The position numbers and the translations under genes are program-made. This document shows, piece by piece, positions 8,137 to 16,509 of a DNA stretch of 64,000 nucleotides. Location of the stretch: positions 45,585 through 109,584 of the forward strand of contig CAZVVN010000002.1 in the NCBI GenBank assembly GCA_964630665.1, in the 5' to 3' direction. Under the pieces are notes generated by a model. It saw nothing but the letters and a program-made list of their open reading frames with translations, was not told the DNA's origin and made no database searches. Every line of letters begins with the position of its first letter. The stretch's first letter is position 1. The stretch is from UBA9619 sp964630665. GTDB lineage: Bacteria; Pseudomonadota; Gammaproteobacteria; Arenicellales; UBA868.

Positions 8137-9036
8137 CTAACGCTGCCAGGACTGAAGCGCCTGGCGGGCTACGCCAGCACCCCATTCCTGCAAAAAATGA
8201 CCACCCTCAGCAACCTCGAACGGTGCCGGGCAGTTGCGGATGGATTTGTGCAGGTGGTGCATCATGTTTGGAGTCAGGACCGGATCCTGCATACCGATGG
8301 CCATGAAGGCTTCGCCCTGCCACTCGTCTTGCAGCCATGCCTTGGACCGGCGTGAGATTTCGGCACCATCGGCGTCGGGATGCTCAGGCAGTAGCTCAGG
8401 GAAGGCCCGGACACCTGCCTTGTGCTTGATGTCCGGAAACGGCGCGTCATAGGCGGCCCGTTCTTCGGCTGACAGGTGAGGGCAGGCCCGACCCAGTAGA
8501 CGTCCTGCCGAGAGGTCGGGGTTGTCGCGGCACCACTGCCGCCAGGCAATGAAACCCTTGCCAAGCGGCAGGTCACCCGTAGCCAGTGCAGTGTTCATGA
8601 TGAGTAGCCTGGAGAAGCGTTGCGGAGGCTCCATCGGCAGGGTGAGGCCGAGAATACCGCCCCAGTCCTGACCAACCAGGGTCAGATCAGTCAGGTCCAG
8701 GCGCGACGTGAAAGCCAGCAGCATGTTTCGGTGAAAGCTGAAGGTATAAGTCGATTGTTCGATCGGTTTGTCTGAACGCCCAAACCCGAACAGGTCAGGC
8801 ACAATGACCCGGGCGCCGCTTTCCAGGAACACCGGAATCATGTGCCGGAAGAGGTAAGCCCAGGTCGGTTGACCGTGCACGCAAAAAAAAGTCTGTTCGG
8901 CATCCGGTGGACCTAGATCCAGATAGTGGCAGCGCAGCCCGTCGAAGCCGTCGAGGTCGTCGAGGTAGTTCGGTTCGAAATCGTAGCCGGGCAGATCCTG
9001 AAAGCGTTCATCCGGTGTGCGCAGTATGCTTGCCAT
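8137..9036 (-). CDS. haloalkane dehalogenase (HLD-I type)
   Basis: An alpha/beta-hydrolase expected to cut carbon-halogen bonds in haloalkanes, releasing halide and an alcohol. 299 residues. The nucleophile motif VGQDWGG places Asp124-Trp125 at the same numbers as DhlA of Xanthobacter; HGQPTW (54-59) holds the oxyanion/halide region, VPDLFGFGRSDKP (79-91) is a family signature, and the distal AEGGHF histidine and GMQDPVL aspartate complete the triad, as expected for subfamily I. ATG 9036 has a GGAGGAGAG leader. It is divergent from the ureohydrolase-like gene over about 140 bp. Natural substrate unknown; related epoxide hydrolases are less likely because Trp125 is kept. Confidence 0.88.
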   Translation of the reverse strand: MASILRTPDERFQDLPGYDFEPNYLDDLDGFDGLRCHYLDLGPPDAEQTFFCVHGQPTWAYLFRHMIPVFLESGARVIVPDLFGFGRSDKPIEQSTYTFSFHRNMLLAFTSRLDLTDLTLVGQDWGGILGLTLPMEPPQRFSRLLIMNTALATGDLPLGKGFIAWRQWCRDNPDLSAGRLLGRACPHLSAEERAAYDAPFPDIKHKAGVRAFPELLPEHPDADGAEISRRSKAWLQDEWQGEAFMAIGMQDPVLTPNMMHHLHKSIRNCPAPFEVAEGGHFLQEWGAGVARQALQSWQR

Positions 9037-9175
9037 GGTTGTCTCTCCTCCGGCCCCCTGAATGGACCTGTCTGTAAACAGGTTCTACGGGCAGCACGGA
9101 AAATCATTAAAATCAAAGTATGTGCCGCTGGTTTGCGGTCAACCGGTCTTTTACGCGATAACCGTCGTCAAGTCC

Positions 9176-10129
9176 ATGAATCAAATTGACAAGTCGAAGG
9201 ACTCTGAGTTGAGCTGCCCGGCCAGTTTCATGGGCCTGCCGTTGTCCAGTGATCTCAGCCAGAGCCAGGCGGCCGTGCTGGGTATTCCTTTTGACTGCGG
9301 GACGCACCCGGCGCGGGTAGGGGCACGGCTCGGCCCCACCGCGATTCGCGAACAGTCCGTTCTGGTGCGTCCCTTCCAGCCACCGTGGGCCGATTTCAAT
9401 CCGCTCGATCGACTCGGCGTGGTCGACTGCGGAAACGTGAACTGTACACCGGGTGTGATCGAGTCCTCACTGGCCAATATCGAGCAGGCGGTCTACGGGA
9501 TCGCATCGGCTGATGTCGTACCCGTGACCATGGGTGGCGACGGACTGGTGTCGCTGCCACAGCTTCGCGCGATGCATCGCCTGCACCCGGACCTCGTATT
9601 CCTTCACATCGACGCCCACACCGATACCTACCCCGGTGATGGACAGGAGATTCATGAGCGTTACAACACGGCGACTACCTTCACCCGCGCAGCCGAAGAG
9701 GAACTGGTCGATACCGCCCGCTCTTTCCACGTGGGTGCGCGCGGCACCGTGATGATGGGCGGTGTGTTCGAGCACACCAGGGCCAGGGGCTACGGCCTGA
9801 TCGACGATGCCGAGCTGCGCCGGCGAGGTACCGCCGATGTCCTCGGCCAGCTTCATGAGTGCCTGACCGGTAGGCCGGTATATCTTTGTTTTGACATGGA
9901 TTTCTTCGACCCGGCCTGTGCACCGGGGGTGTGTACTCCCACTTGGGGTGGTGCCACCGCCAGGGAAGGGCTGGCGTTGCTGAAGGGTCTTGAAGGTCTG
10001 AACTTTGTAGCCGTCGACGTCAATACGGTCAGCCCACCGCATGACGTGGGCGGCATGACTGCATTTCTTGCCGCTACCGTGATGATCCAATGTCTGGCGC
10101 TGTTGTGCTGCACGCATGGGCTACGCTGA
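9176..10129 (+). CDS. divergent ureohydrolase-fold (arginase/agmatinase) protein
   Basis: Arginase/agmatinase fold, 317 residues, normally a two-manganese or nickel hydrolase that releases urea from guanidino compounds. The motifs DAHTD (146-150) and CFDMDFFDPACAPG (238-251) are kept. The first metal motif, usually GGDHS, reads GGDGL at 120-124, so the ligand histidine is glycine, and the usual catalytic glutamate before SPP is Thr284. The enzyme may bind a single metal, act on another substrate, or be inactive. ATG 9176 is preferred because the conserved domain begins soon after; upstream in-frame starts add 38 residues of unfamiliar sequence. It is divergent from the haloalkane dehalogenase. 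Confidence 0.8.
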   Translation: MNQIDKSKDSELSCPASFMGLPLSSDLSQSQAAVLGIPFDCGTHPARVGARLGPTAIREQSVLVRPFQPPWADFNPLDRLGVVDCGNVNCTPGVIESSLANIEQAVYGIASADVVPVTMGGDGLVSLPQLRAMHRLHPDLVFLHIDAHTDTYPGDGQEIHERYNTATTFTRAAEEELVDTARSFHVGARGTVMMGGVFEHTRARGYGLIDDAELRRRGTADVLGQLHECLTGRPVYLCFDMDFFDPACAPGVCTPTWGGATAREGLALLKGLEGLNFVAVDVNTVSPPHDVGGMTAFLAATVMIQCLALLCCTHGLR

Positions 10130-10136
10130 AACTGAC

Positions 10137-10163
10137 GGCTAGGACTGCTGGCTGTCCTCAGCC
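10137..10163. terminator. possible bidirectional hairpin between convergent genes
   Basis: GGCT-A-GGAC and GTCC-TC-AGCC can pair around an 8-base loop, between the ureohydrolase-like gene and the end of the minus-strand operon. No T run follows on either strand, so a Rho-independent terminator is uncertain. Confidence 0.3.
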
Positions 10164-10189
10164 GGGAACCGCTGCTCAGAGATCCTTCC

Positions 10190-11086
10190 TCAGGCCAGAA
10201 GTGACAGTGCCGCCGGCAGGGTATCGATGCGAACTGGGCTTGCAGCTGATATCTCCCCGTCCGTTTCAAACGAGTTACAACCCGCACCGGGCTCAAGCTG
10301 TATTGACCGACCGCGTCGGTAGTGAACATAACTGGCACCGAGGTGGTTACCAAGGTATAGGCGGCCCAGTCGCAACGGCAGTTGCCAGCGCGCCATGGGC
10401 ATAACTGCGGCGATCTCTGCTAGGCCGTTGTCCAGGACCGCTCTGGGTGAGATGTACATGCCCTGTCCGAAATGTGAGCCTTTGGTGATGGCCAGCAGGT
10501 AGAGCGGCCCGGAGAACCAGGGTTCCCCGTCAATGGTCACGCGGCAGGACACCGGCCGATAAGACATGAATGCCTTGAGCGTTGCTCTGAGGTAGGCGGC
10601 CGGAACATTGCCCTTGTCACCGGCCATATGCTCACCCACCCAGCCGGAGACGCCGGCGGAAAAAGTGTTGACGGCATAGCGGGTACTGCCCTGGCTGTCG
10701 CAGATCTGTAGGACATCGACATGCCGGGGTTCGGCTGCAAGTATCCTCGCAAGGGCTTTGAGGGGGTTGCCGGAAAGTCCTGCAATACGTGCATAGTCCG
10801 ACCCCGTACCGGCCGGGATCAGTCCGATGGCGACCTGGCCGGCAAGACCTGATGCCAGCAGCTGGCCTGCTGCACTGTGAAAAGTTCCGTCACCGCCGAT
10901 CACGATCAACCGGCGTACATTACCGCTCAGCGTGTCCTTGAGTTCAGCTCTCGCCTGGTCGAGTGCGCTGCAGCAGATGACTCGGGCGGATGCCAGGTCT
11001 GGTCTGGACTTCTGGAGTTTTTCCCAGGTTCGGCCTCCCTTGCCACTACCGGAAGTCGGATTGACCAGAACGACCGTTTTTTTCAC
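10190..11086 (-). CDS. diacylglycerol/lipid kinase family protein (YegS/DagK fold)
   Basis: 298 residues of the DAGK catalytic family that phosphorylates lipid head groups such as diacylglycerol. The nucleotide-binding start VVLVNPTSGSG (5-15), the signature GGDGT (64-68), and PAGTGSDYAR near 96-105, where most relatives read GTGND, are all visible. It is the last of a run of nine close minus-strand genes, 36 bp after an SDR gene. Its link to the upstream amino-acid genes is unclear; co-transcription may be incidental. Substrate lipid cannot be told from sequence. Confidence 0.88.
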   Translation of the reverse strand: MKKTVVLVNPTSGSGKGGRTWEKLQKSRPDLASARVICCSALDQARAELKDTLSGNVRRLIVIGGDGTFHSAAGQLLASGLAGQVAIGLIPAGTGSDYARIAGLSGNPLKALARILAAEPRHVDVLQICDSQGSTRYAVNTFSAGVSGWVGEHMAGDKGNVPAAYLRATLKAFMSYRPVSCRVTIDGEPWFSGPLYLLAITKGSHFGQGMYISPRAVLDNGLAEIAAVMPMARWQLPLRLGRLYLGNHLGASYVHYRRGRSIQLEPGAGCNSFETDGEISAASPVRIDTLPAALSLLA

Positions 11087-11122
11087 GCAGCTGTCCCTAG
11101 CAGTTGCAGGTTCGGTTGTCGA

Positions 11123-11824
11123 TTACCAGGGATGGGTCTTGTTTTCCCAGGAAACGAAACGGTCACTGGTAGCGACCGAACTTTGTTCGAGAACGGCTCT
11201 TATGCCAGTGGCGCTCTGTTCAGGGTCGAGCTCAGCATTCGGGCCGCCCATGTCGGTGCGAACCCAGCCAGGATCTACTGCCAGCACGGTGATGCCACGG
11301 GGCTTCAGGTCATGGGCGAGGTTCACGGTGACCATATTGAGTGCGGTCTTGCTGCTCCGATAGATATAACCTCCACCGGAAGAATAATCCTGGATGCTCG
11401 CCATGCTGCTGGACAGGTTGGCGATGGTGCGATGTGTACTGCGTGCCACCGAGTCGGCGAGTGCGGTGCTGACCCGGTAGGGCCCCAGTGTATTGACGTC
11501 GAGTACCTGCAACCACCGGTCATAATCCAGGTTGCCGAAGCTCTGGCAGTCACCACCGAAGACACCGGCATTGTTGATCAGGATGTCCACCGGTGTGCTT
11601 GCAAGGTGTATTGCCAAGCCTTTGACCGAAGCCCAGTCGGTGACGTCGAGCTGACACAGCTTTAAGGCCGGATTTGCTGAGAGCGCCTGCAATTTTCTCG
11701 CCGCGTCTGGTTGCCTGCAACAGGCATATACCTGCCAGCCCTCAGCCAGGTACTGGGCCGAAAGCTCAAATCCGATCCCGCGGTTGGCGCCGGTGATCAC
11801 GGTTGTGAAGGCTCGCTCGGACAT
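11123..11824 (-). CDS. short-chain dehydrogenase/reductase (first of tandem pair)
   Basis: 233-residue classical SDR. It shows the cofactor motif TGANRGIG (11-18), NNAG (84-87), the catalytic serine near 138-140, and YRSSK with Tyr155 and Lys159. Sequence style (C-factor or carbonyl-reductase-like, no obvious membrane or acyl-carrier features) suggests reduction or oxidation of a small carbonyl compound. It follows its paralog at 11828 by three bases and shares the PNADLxPEES/PNAELDPEQS tail motif with it, so the pair arose by duplication. Cofactor preference is not evident. Confidence 0.88.
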   Translation of the reverse strand: MSERAFTTVITGANRGIGFELSAQYLAEGWQVYACCRQPDAARKLQALSANPALKLCQLDVTDWASVKGLAIHLASTPVDILINNAGVFGGDCQSFGNLDYDRWLQVLDVNTLGPYRVSTALADSVARSTHRTIANLSSSMASIQDYSSGGGYIYRSSKTALNMVTVNLAHDLKPRGITVLAVDPGWVRTDMGGPNAELDPEQSATGIRAVLEQSSVATSDRFVSWENKTHPW

Positions 11825-11827
11825 GGC

Positions 11828-12514
11828 TTACCAGGGGAGGAATTGTCCGTTGTAGCGCAGGAATGTGCCGGATGCGTCGCGGCCAAGAGTCTTGAACAGG
11901 TCCCTCATCGCGCTGACGCTTTCCTCGGGTGTCAGGTCGGCATTCGGCCCCGACATGTCGGTCGCCACGAACCCGGGAGAAAGGCAGACGACCGAGATCG
12001 CGTGTTTTTCGAGGTCGGTCGCCAAGCCCCTAGTGATCAGGTTCAGGGCCGCCTTGCTCGTATTGTAGGGATAGTCCCCGACACCGTTGTCCAGTGTCAG
12101 GCTGCCATTGGCGCTGGAGATGTTGGCGATCAGTTTGAGGTCACCGATCTTGATATGAGCGATGAAAGCCTCACACATCGCCATCGTGCCGAACACGTGA
12201 ACGCGAAATTCTTCGAACCACTGTGCGTCATCACAGCGACCGTAGTGTTCATTCTCGCCCAGCCAGAGCCCTGCGTTGTTGATCAATAGATCGATGGGCT
12301 GGTTAACCAGTCGTTTCGCAACAGCTTGGATCTGACCGTGGTTCGAAACATCGAGATCATGAATGGTAACGTTGTCGTGCTTGAGATCATCGATCGCTGG
12401 TCGGCCGTGAAGATTGCGTACACCGGCATGTACACACCAGCCCGCCGATGCATACTGCCGGGCGAATTCAAGACCGAGGCCACGGCTGGCACCGGTGATC
12501 ATGACGCTGGGCAA
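11828..12514 (-). CDS. short-chain dehydrogenase/reductase (second of tandem pair)
   Basis: 228-residue classical SDR with TGASRGLG (7-14), NNAG (79-82), the NISSANGS serine region and YNTSK (Tyr150, Lys154). Both enzymes of the pair carry a FVATDMSGPNADL or WVRTDMGGPNAEL tail. It starts 29 bases after the M24 hydrolase gene and ends three bases before its paralog, implying one message. In the context of an oxidase and lyase upstream, the pair may handle an aldehyde or hydroxy acid from the same pathway; this is inference from position only. Confidence 0.88.
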   Translation of the reverse strand: MPSVMITGASRGLGLEFARQYASAGWCVHAGVRNLHGRPAIDDLKHDNVTIHDLDVSNHGQIQAVAKRLVNQPIDLLINNAGLWLGENEHYGRCDDAQWFEEFRVHVFGTMAMCEAFIAHIKIGDLKLIANISSANGSLTLDNGVGDYPYNTSKAALNLITRGLATDLEKHAISVVCLSPGFVATDMSGPNADLTPEESVSAMRDLFKTLGRDASGTFLRYNGQFLPW

Positions 12515-12543
12515 GAACGATGTCCTTTCGATGGTCAGGTCAG

Positions 12544-13734
12544 TCAGGAGACTACCGGCATCTCAGCCGGTGCCCGGCGGGTGAGGTACTCTGCACCGTC
12601 CTCGGTAATCACGATATTTTCTTCATGGACCAGCTGTCGGTCCGGTGCGAACTCCATCCCCGGTTCCAGAGTGATGACAGCGCCCGCTGTCAGTACGGTC
12701 AGATCGTCTTCCTTCACGGACGGCCACTCGGTCAGCTGCATGCCCAGACCGTGACCCATGCGACCGACGCTGTTTCCAAGTGCGCCGCCGCTTTCAAGGA
12801 CCTCCCACATCGCACGCCAGACATCGGCCATGGTCGCGCCGGGTCGGGCTGCAGCAAAACCGGCGTCGGTCGCCCGGTAGACCGTTGCATGGGCCTTCCG
12901 GGTGTCATCAGCGATGTGCCCAAAGGCAAAGTTCCGGTCGAAGTCGCAGAAGTAGCCATCGAAGGTCGTTCCAGTGTCGATGATCAGCACGTCACCTTCC
13001 CCGAGCTGCCGGTCCGTCGGTCCCATGATGATGTTGTCGTAGCCGCCGGGCCCGGAGCCCGCGACCAGGAAAGGCGTGCTGTCTGCGCCACGCGCCAGCA
13101 GGTTGATCCGCATGCGCCGCCCGATTTGGCGTTCGGACTCGCCCAGCGACGTGTACTCCGGAAGTGCTTCGAATTCAGCCGAGGTGAGTTGACAGACGGC
13201 CCGGATCTTTGCCACTTCGGCCTGCGACTTCACGAATCGCTGTTTCAGCAGGAGTTTCGCGCAGTCAACGGGGGAAAGTGCTATTCGCTCTGCCAGAATC
13301 TGGCTGTCACGGACCGGCATGCGGAGGGTGCTTTCCTGGCCCAGGGCGAGACCCAGCTGCCCGAAGCGGGCCGGCAGGCCGTTCAAGGTGTCGGCGAGAA
13401 GCGTGATCCCGTCGTCTTCCGGACAGGGCGACTGCCAGGTTCGCACATCATCGATCCAGGTGGCCCGCATGCCTGCCAGACCCAGACCCGGGATGACCGC
13501 AATGGGCTTGCCGGACAGCGGCACTAACACGAACCAGGGGCGGGTCGGGCTTTCAAAGAACTGGGTCTGAAAGCCCGTGAAGTAGCGGATCTCGGGCTCG
13601 GTGGTCAGCAGTATCGCGTCCAGCTTCGACGCCAGCATCGCAGTCTGCACCGACCGGGTTCGCTCCTCGAATTCGGTCTCGGCAAATCCACGGGGGGGCA
13701 GGGCGGTTTCAGGCATAGCGGGGACCACAGACAT
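12544..13734 (-). CDS. M24 family hydrolase (creatinase/Xaa-Pro peptidase/ectoine-hydrolase-like)
   Basis: 396 residues with an N-terminal creatinase-like domain and a C-terminal pita-bread domain. All five dinuclear metal ligands are visible: the aspartates in DTGTTFDGYFCDFD (about 250-263), the histidine of MGHGLGM (about 325), the glutamate of LEPGM (about 355) and that of HEENI (about 369). Family members cut Xaa-Pro bonds, creatine, or the ectoine ring (DoeA/EutD). Its ATG overlaps the TGA of the upstream lyase by one base (TGATG), so translation is probably coupled. Beside a PLP lyase and an EutA-like racemase, an ectoine-hydrolase-like role is as likely as a peptidase role. Confidence 0.88.
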   Translation of the reverse strand: MSVVPAMPETALPPRGFAETEFEERTRSVQTAMLASKLDAILLTTEPEIRYFTGFQTQFFESPTRPWFVLVPLSGKPIAVIPGLGLAGMRATWIDDVRTWQSPCPEDDGITLLADTLNGLPARFGQLGLALGQESTLRMPVRDSQILAERIALSPVDCAKLLLKQRFVKSQAEVAKIRAVCQLTSAEFEALPEYTSLGESERQIGRRMRINLLARGADSTPFLVAGSGPGGYDNIIMGPTDRQLGEGDVLIIDTGTTFDGYFCDFDRNFAFGHIADDTRKAHATVYRATDAGFAAARPGATMADVWRAMWEVLESGGALGNSVGRMGHGLGMQLTEWPSVKEDDLTVLTAGAVITLEPGMEFAPDRQLVHEENIVITEDGAEYLTRRAPAEMPVVS

Positions 13735-14966
13735 CAGATCAGACCGTCGGCCGCACTGCCGACAAGCCGGTGATAGACCACCGGGTCGGTCGCACCTTCG
13801 GTCCCGAAAACCAGTACCCGGGCATTGTGGTCAAGGCCAAGGGCCTGGCTGAGCGCAGGTTCTGAACAGGCGGCGATACAACCGGCAAGGCCCGCCACAG
13901 CCGCCTCGCCTGCCACAATACGGGGATCGCCGGCGCTACCCTGAGCAAGGCGCGCCATCAGCGGGCCAACGGGGTCGTCGTTGATGGTCAGAAAATGATC
14001 AGCACCAAGTGCCAGTACGGGCCAGGCGATCAGCGACACCTCCCCGCACGACAGACCTGCCATGATGCTTTCCCTTGTGACAGTAATGTTTACTGCCCGG
14101 CCGGCAAGGGCGCTGCGATAAAGACAGTCGGCAGGTTCCGGTTCGACCACGATGAACTGTGGTCGACCGGAGCCGTAGCGGTGCCAGAGATCGGCACAGA
14201 CGGCGGCCGCGAGTCCACCACAGCCGCCCTGGATGAACACGTGGGTAGGTGGTTGCTCCTCCGACAGTTGATCCATCGCCTCGCTGCTCATCAGCGTGTA
14301 TCCTGCCATGACCTGGCGCGGAATCTCAGTGTAACCTGGCCACGAGGTGTCGGAGACGATAAGCCAGCCGTTCAACGCCGCATCTTCGGCGGCTTTTCTG
14401 ACCGATTCACCATAGTCGCCATCGACCCGCACGACCTGTGCCCCGTATTTCTCGACGGCGGTCTGCCGGCCTTCGCTGACGTCCGCGTGCATGTAGATGA
14501 TGCACCGACAGCCGAAGTTTTGCGCGCCCCAGGCCACAGAACGGCCGTGGTTGCCGTCTGTTGCCGTGACCACGGTGATTTTGCCAGCGCGGTCGGACAA
14601 CCGACCAGCCATCAGTGCGTCGAAATCGCAAGAATTGCCGTCACGTCCGGCAATTTCCTCAGCCACCGTCTTGAGAACCGCATAAGAGCCACCGAGCGCT
14701 TTGAAACTGCCGAGCCCGAAACGTAGGCTCTCATCCTTGTAGTAAATGTTACTGACCCCGGTCTGCCGCGCCAGCTCGGGTAGCGCTCTAAGCGGGGTGG
14801 CCTGATGTCCGGTCCAGCTGGATATCGTCTGGCGGGCCTCGCGACACAGCTTCTCACTCATCAGCGCATCGACGGCACCCGGACAAATACTTTGGGTCAC
14901 GGCCTGTGAATTTGGACAGGCGTTCTCGATTCGGGCACCCAGTTCATCCGCGAGTGTGCTTAGCAT
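13734..14966 (-). CDS. diaminopropionate ammonia-lyase-like PLP enzyme
   Basis: 410 residues, fold-type II PLP enzyme. Family members turn D- or L-2,3-diaminopropionate into pyruvate and two ammonia by alpha,beta-elimination through 2-aminoacrylate. The block NIYYKDESLRFGLGSFKALG begins near residue 73, and Lys89 in SFKALGG matches the PLP lysine of the family's FGLNAFKMLGG motif. TATDGNHG follows as the substrate/phosphate region, and QGGCGGLA is the glycine loop. Threonine or serine dehydratase activity (as EutB of ectoine clusters) is the main alternative. A RidA gene in the same operon could clear the aminoacrylate. Confidence 0.83.
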   Translation of the reverse strand: MLSTLADELGARIENACPNSQAVTQSICPGAVDALMSEKLCREARQTISSWTGHQATPLRALPELARQTGVSNIYYKDESLRFGLGSFKALGGSYAVLKTVAEEIAGRDGNSCDFDALMAGRLSDRAGKITVVTATDGNHGRSVAWGAQNFGCRCIIYMHADVSEGRQTAVEKYGAQVVRVDGDYGESVRKAAEDAALNGWLIVSDTSWPGYTEIPRQVMAGYTLMSSEAMDQLSEEQPPTHVFIQGGCGGLAAAVCADLWHRYGSGRPQFIVVEPEPADCLYRSALAGRAVNITVTRESIMAGLSCGEVSLIAWPVLALGADHFLTINDDPVGPLMARLAQGSAGDPRIVAGEAAVAGLAGCIAACSEPALSQALGLDHNARVLVFGTEGATDPVVYHRLVGSAADGLI

Positions 14967-14981
14967 GGGTCGCTATTTCTG

Positions 14982-15689
14982 TCAGGGCCTGCCCGGATCG
15001 GCCAGGAACAGCCCGTCGAGCAGGTCGACAAACCAGCTGTGAATCAGCGGATCGTGTAACGGCGCGAGGGTCTCCTGTTCCGCCCGGCTCTGGGCGCCTG
15101 GATTGTCCCACGGTGCCCAGTCCGAGTCCTGCCAGCGCTTGAGCACGCTCGGGGTGACTTCCGGGTGAAACTGCAAGCCGTAGGCAGACTCACCGTAGCG
15201 AAAAGCATGGTGCGGAAAAAGATCACCGCGGGCCAACAAGGTCGCATCCCGGGGGACTTCGAATCCACGGCTGTGGGCCTGGAAGACATAAAAGTCTTTC
15301 GGAACGAAGGACTCCTGTCCTGTCGCCGGCTGTATGGGGAAGTAGCCGAATTCCTCCCACCCATCTGCTCGTGGCAAGACGTGTGCACCCAGTACGTGCG
15401 CCAGCAGTTGCCCGCCAAGACAAAGGCCAAGTACCGGTATGCTGTTTTTCAGGCACTGCTCAAGCCATCGGGCTTCCTCAATAAGATAAGGAGTCTCGCC
15501 GATCGTATCGATATTGGCACCCCCACCCGTGACCACCACGCCGGCGAGGGATTCACAGGTGTCAGGTAGCGACTCCCCTTTGAAGGGCTGGACCCACTCG
15601 ATTGGAAAGCCGCGCGCTGCCAGGTGTGTTGAGGCCCGGTCATCCCTGGGATCGGGGTGGTGCTCGATGAAAACGACCCGTCTGTCCAT
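14982..15689 (-). CDS. class I glutamine amidotransferase-like protein
   Basis: 235 residues with the GATase1 nucleophile elbow LGLCLGGQ, Cys90, and the distal QFHPEV motif (about 172-177) that gives the His-Glu pair; VVVTGGGANID is near 51-61. The family splits glutamine or gamma-glutamyl amides; free-standing members include GMP-synthase-like domains and gamma-glutamyl hydrolases such as PuuD. There is no synthetase domain, and it is placed between a racemase and a PLP lyase, so hydrolysis of a gamma-glutamyl or amide conjugate is a reasonable guess. Gap to the lyase is 15 bases. Confidence 0.85.
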   Translation of the reverse strand: MDRRVVFIEHHPDPRDDRASTHLAARGFPIEWVQPFKGESLPDTCESLAGVVVTGGGANIDTIGETPYLIEEARWLEQCLKNSIPVLGLCLGGQLLAHVLGAHVLPRADGWEEFGYFPIQPATGQESFVPKDFYVFQAHSRGFEVPRDATLLARGDLFPHHAFRYGESAYGLQFHPEVTPSVLKRWQDSDWAPWDNPGAQSRAEQETLAPLHDPLIHSWFVDLLDGLFLADPGRP

Positions 15690-15706
15690 ACGACCCGAGG
15701 AAACAG

Positions 15707-16507
15707 TCAGGCCGGGTCGGCAGGCAAGTGGTAGAGCCTGCCGAATCCAGGAATGCTTTCTTTCACGCCCGCCAGCCGCAGCGTGTGCCAGATCAGGGCA
15801 TGGTTCGATGAAGTTACCGGTTTTGCCAGTTGCTGTTCGACCTGGTCGACGATCTCGGTCAGCCGCAGACTGGTACAGGACAGGAAGACCGCGTCGACGT
15901 CATCGTGTTGGCCGATGTCGAGAATAGCCGACCGGATGCTGTCGGTAGTGATGCGTGCCGCCCGGTTGTCATCATCTTCATTGAATGAGCCAAAGACCGG
16001 GACCTCGAATCCGTTCTTGACGATGTACTGTCGGACCATAGCGTTAACGTCATCACGGTACGGTGTCAGCACTCCGATGCGGGTTTTACCGAGTGCGCGG
16101 AAGGCGGCAAAAGCCGCTGTGATTGGTGTAGTCGGTAGCGCCTCAGGTCGCCCGTCACGGATCAGTTCAAAAACCTGTTCTTCACCGAGCACTATTGACG
16201 CCGCCGTGCAGGCGTAGGCCACAACGTCCAGCGAGACCCCGGGCAGTATGAGGGCCGCCCGGTCTGCGATGTGTTCTGCCATGGCCCGAAGTGTGTCTGG
16301 ATTGATGGTTGGAGAATTGGGTATCCGGGCCTCGTAGAGAGCCACACCCGGCATCGTGACGACCTGGCGGAACTCGTGTTCCACCGTGTGGTCCGATGCC
16401 AGCACAATCAGGCCGATACGGGCCCTGCCCGCGATGCCTTGGTCGACGTCAAACGGGATACCCGTGATGTTGACGAAGTCTTCTCTGGTTTCATGAAGTG
16501 AAGTCAT
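15707..16507 (-). CDS. Asp/Glu racemase superfamily protein, EutA/maleate-isomerase-like
   Basis: 266 residues with two catalytic cysteines in the expected settings, AYACTAAS (Cys100) and FLSCTSLR (Cys211), as in aspartate/glutamate racemases, maleate isomerase and arylmalonate decarboxylase. It most resembles EutA-type proteins of ectoine-use clusters, whose biochemical role is poorly known. The paired cysteines favour a racemase or isomerase over a decarboxylase, which keeps one. It sits three bases after the DadA-like oxidase gene in the same transcript, suggesting that amino-acid stereochemistry matters in the pathway. Confidence 0.85.
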   Translation of the reverse strand: MTSLHETREDFVNITGIPFDVDQGIAGRARIGLIVLASDHTVEHEFRQVVTMPGVALYEARIPNSPTINPDTLRAMAEHIADRAALILPGVSLDVVAYACTAASIVLGEEQVFELIRDGRPEALPTTPITAAFAAFRALGKTRIGVLTPYRDDVNAMVRQYIVKNGFEVPVFGSFNEDDDNRAARITTDSIRSAILDIGQHDDVDAVFLSCTSLRLTEIVDQVEQQLAKPVTSSNHALIWHTLRLAGVKESIPGFGRLYHLPADPA

Positions 16508-16509
16508 GA

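Noticed and set aside
10877..11665. 262-codon open frame on the plus strand
   Set aside because: It lies antisense to the lipid kinase and SDR genes, whose motifs are intact; the translated text has no domain.
12520..13527. 335-codon open frame on the plus strand
   Set aside because: Antisense shadow of the M24 hydrolase gene, common in GC-rich coding DNA.
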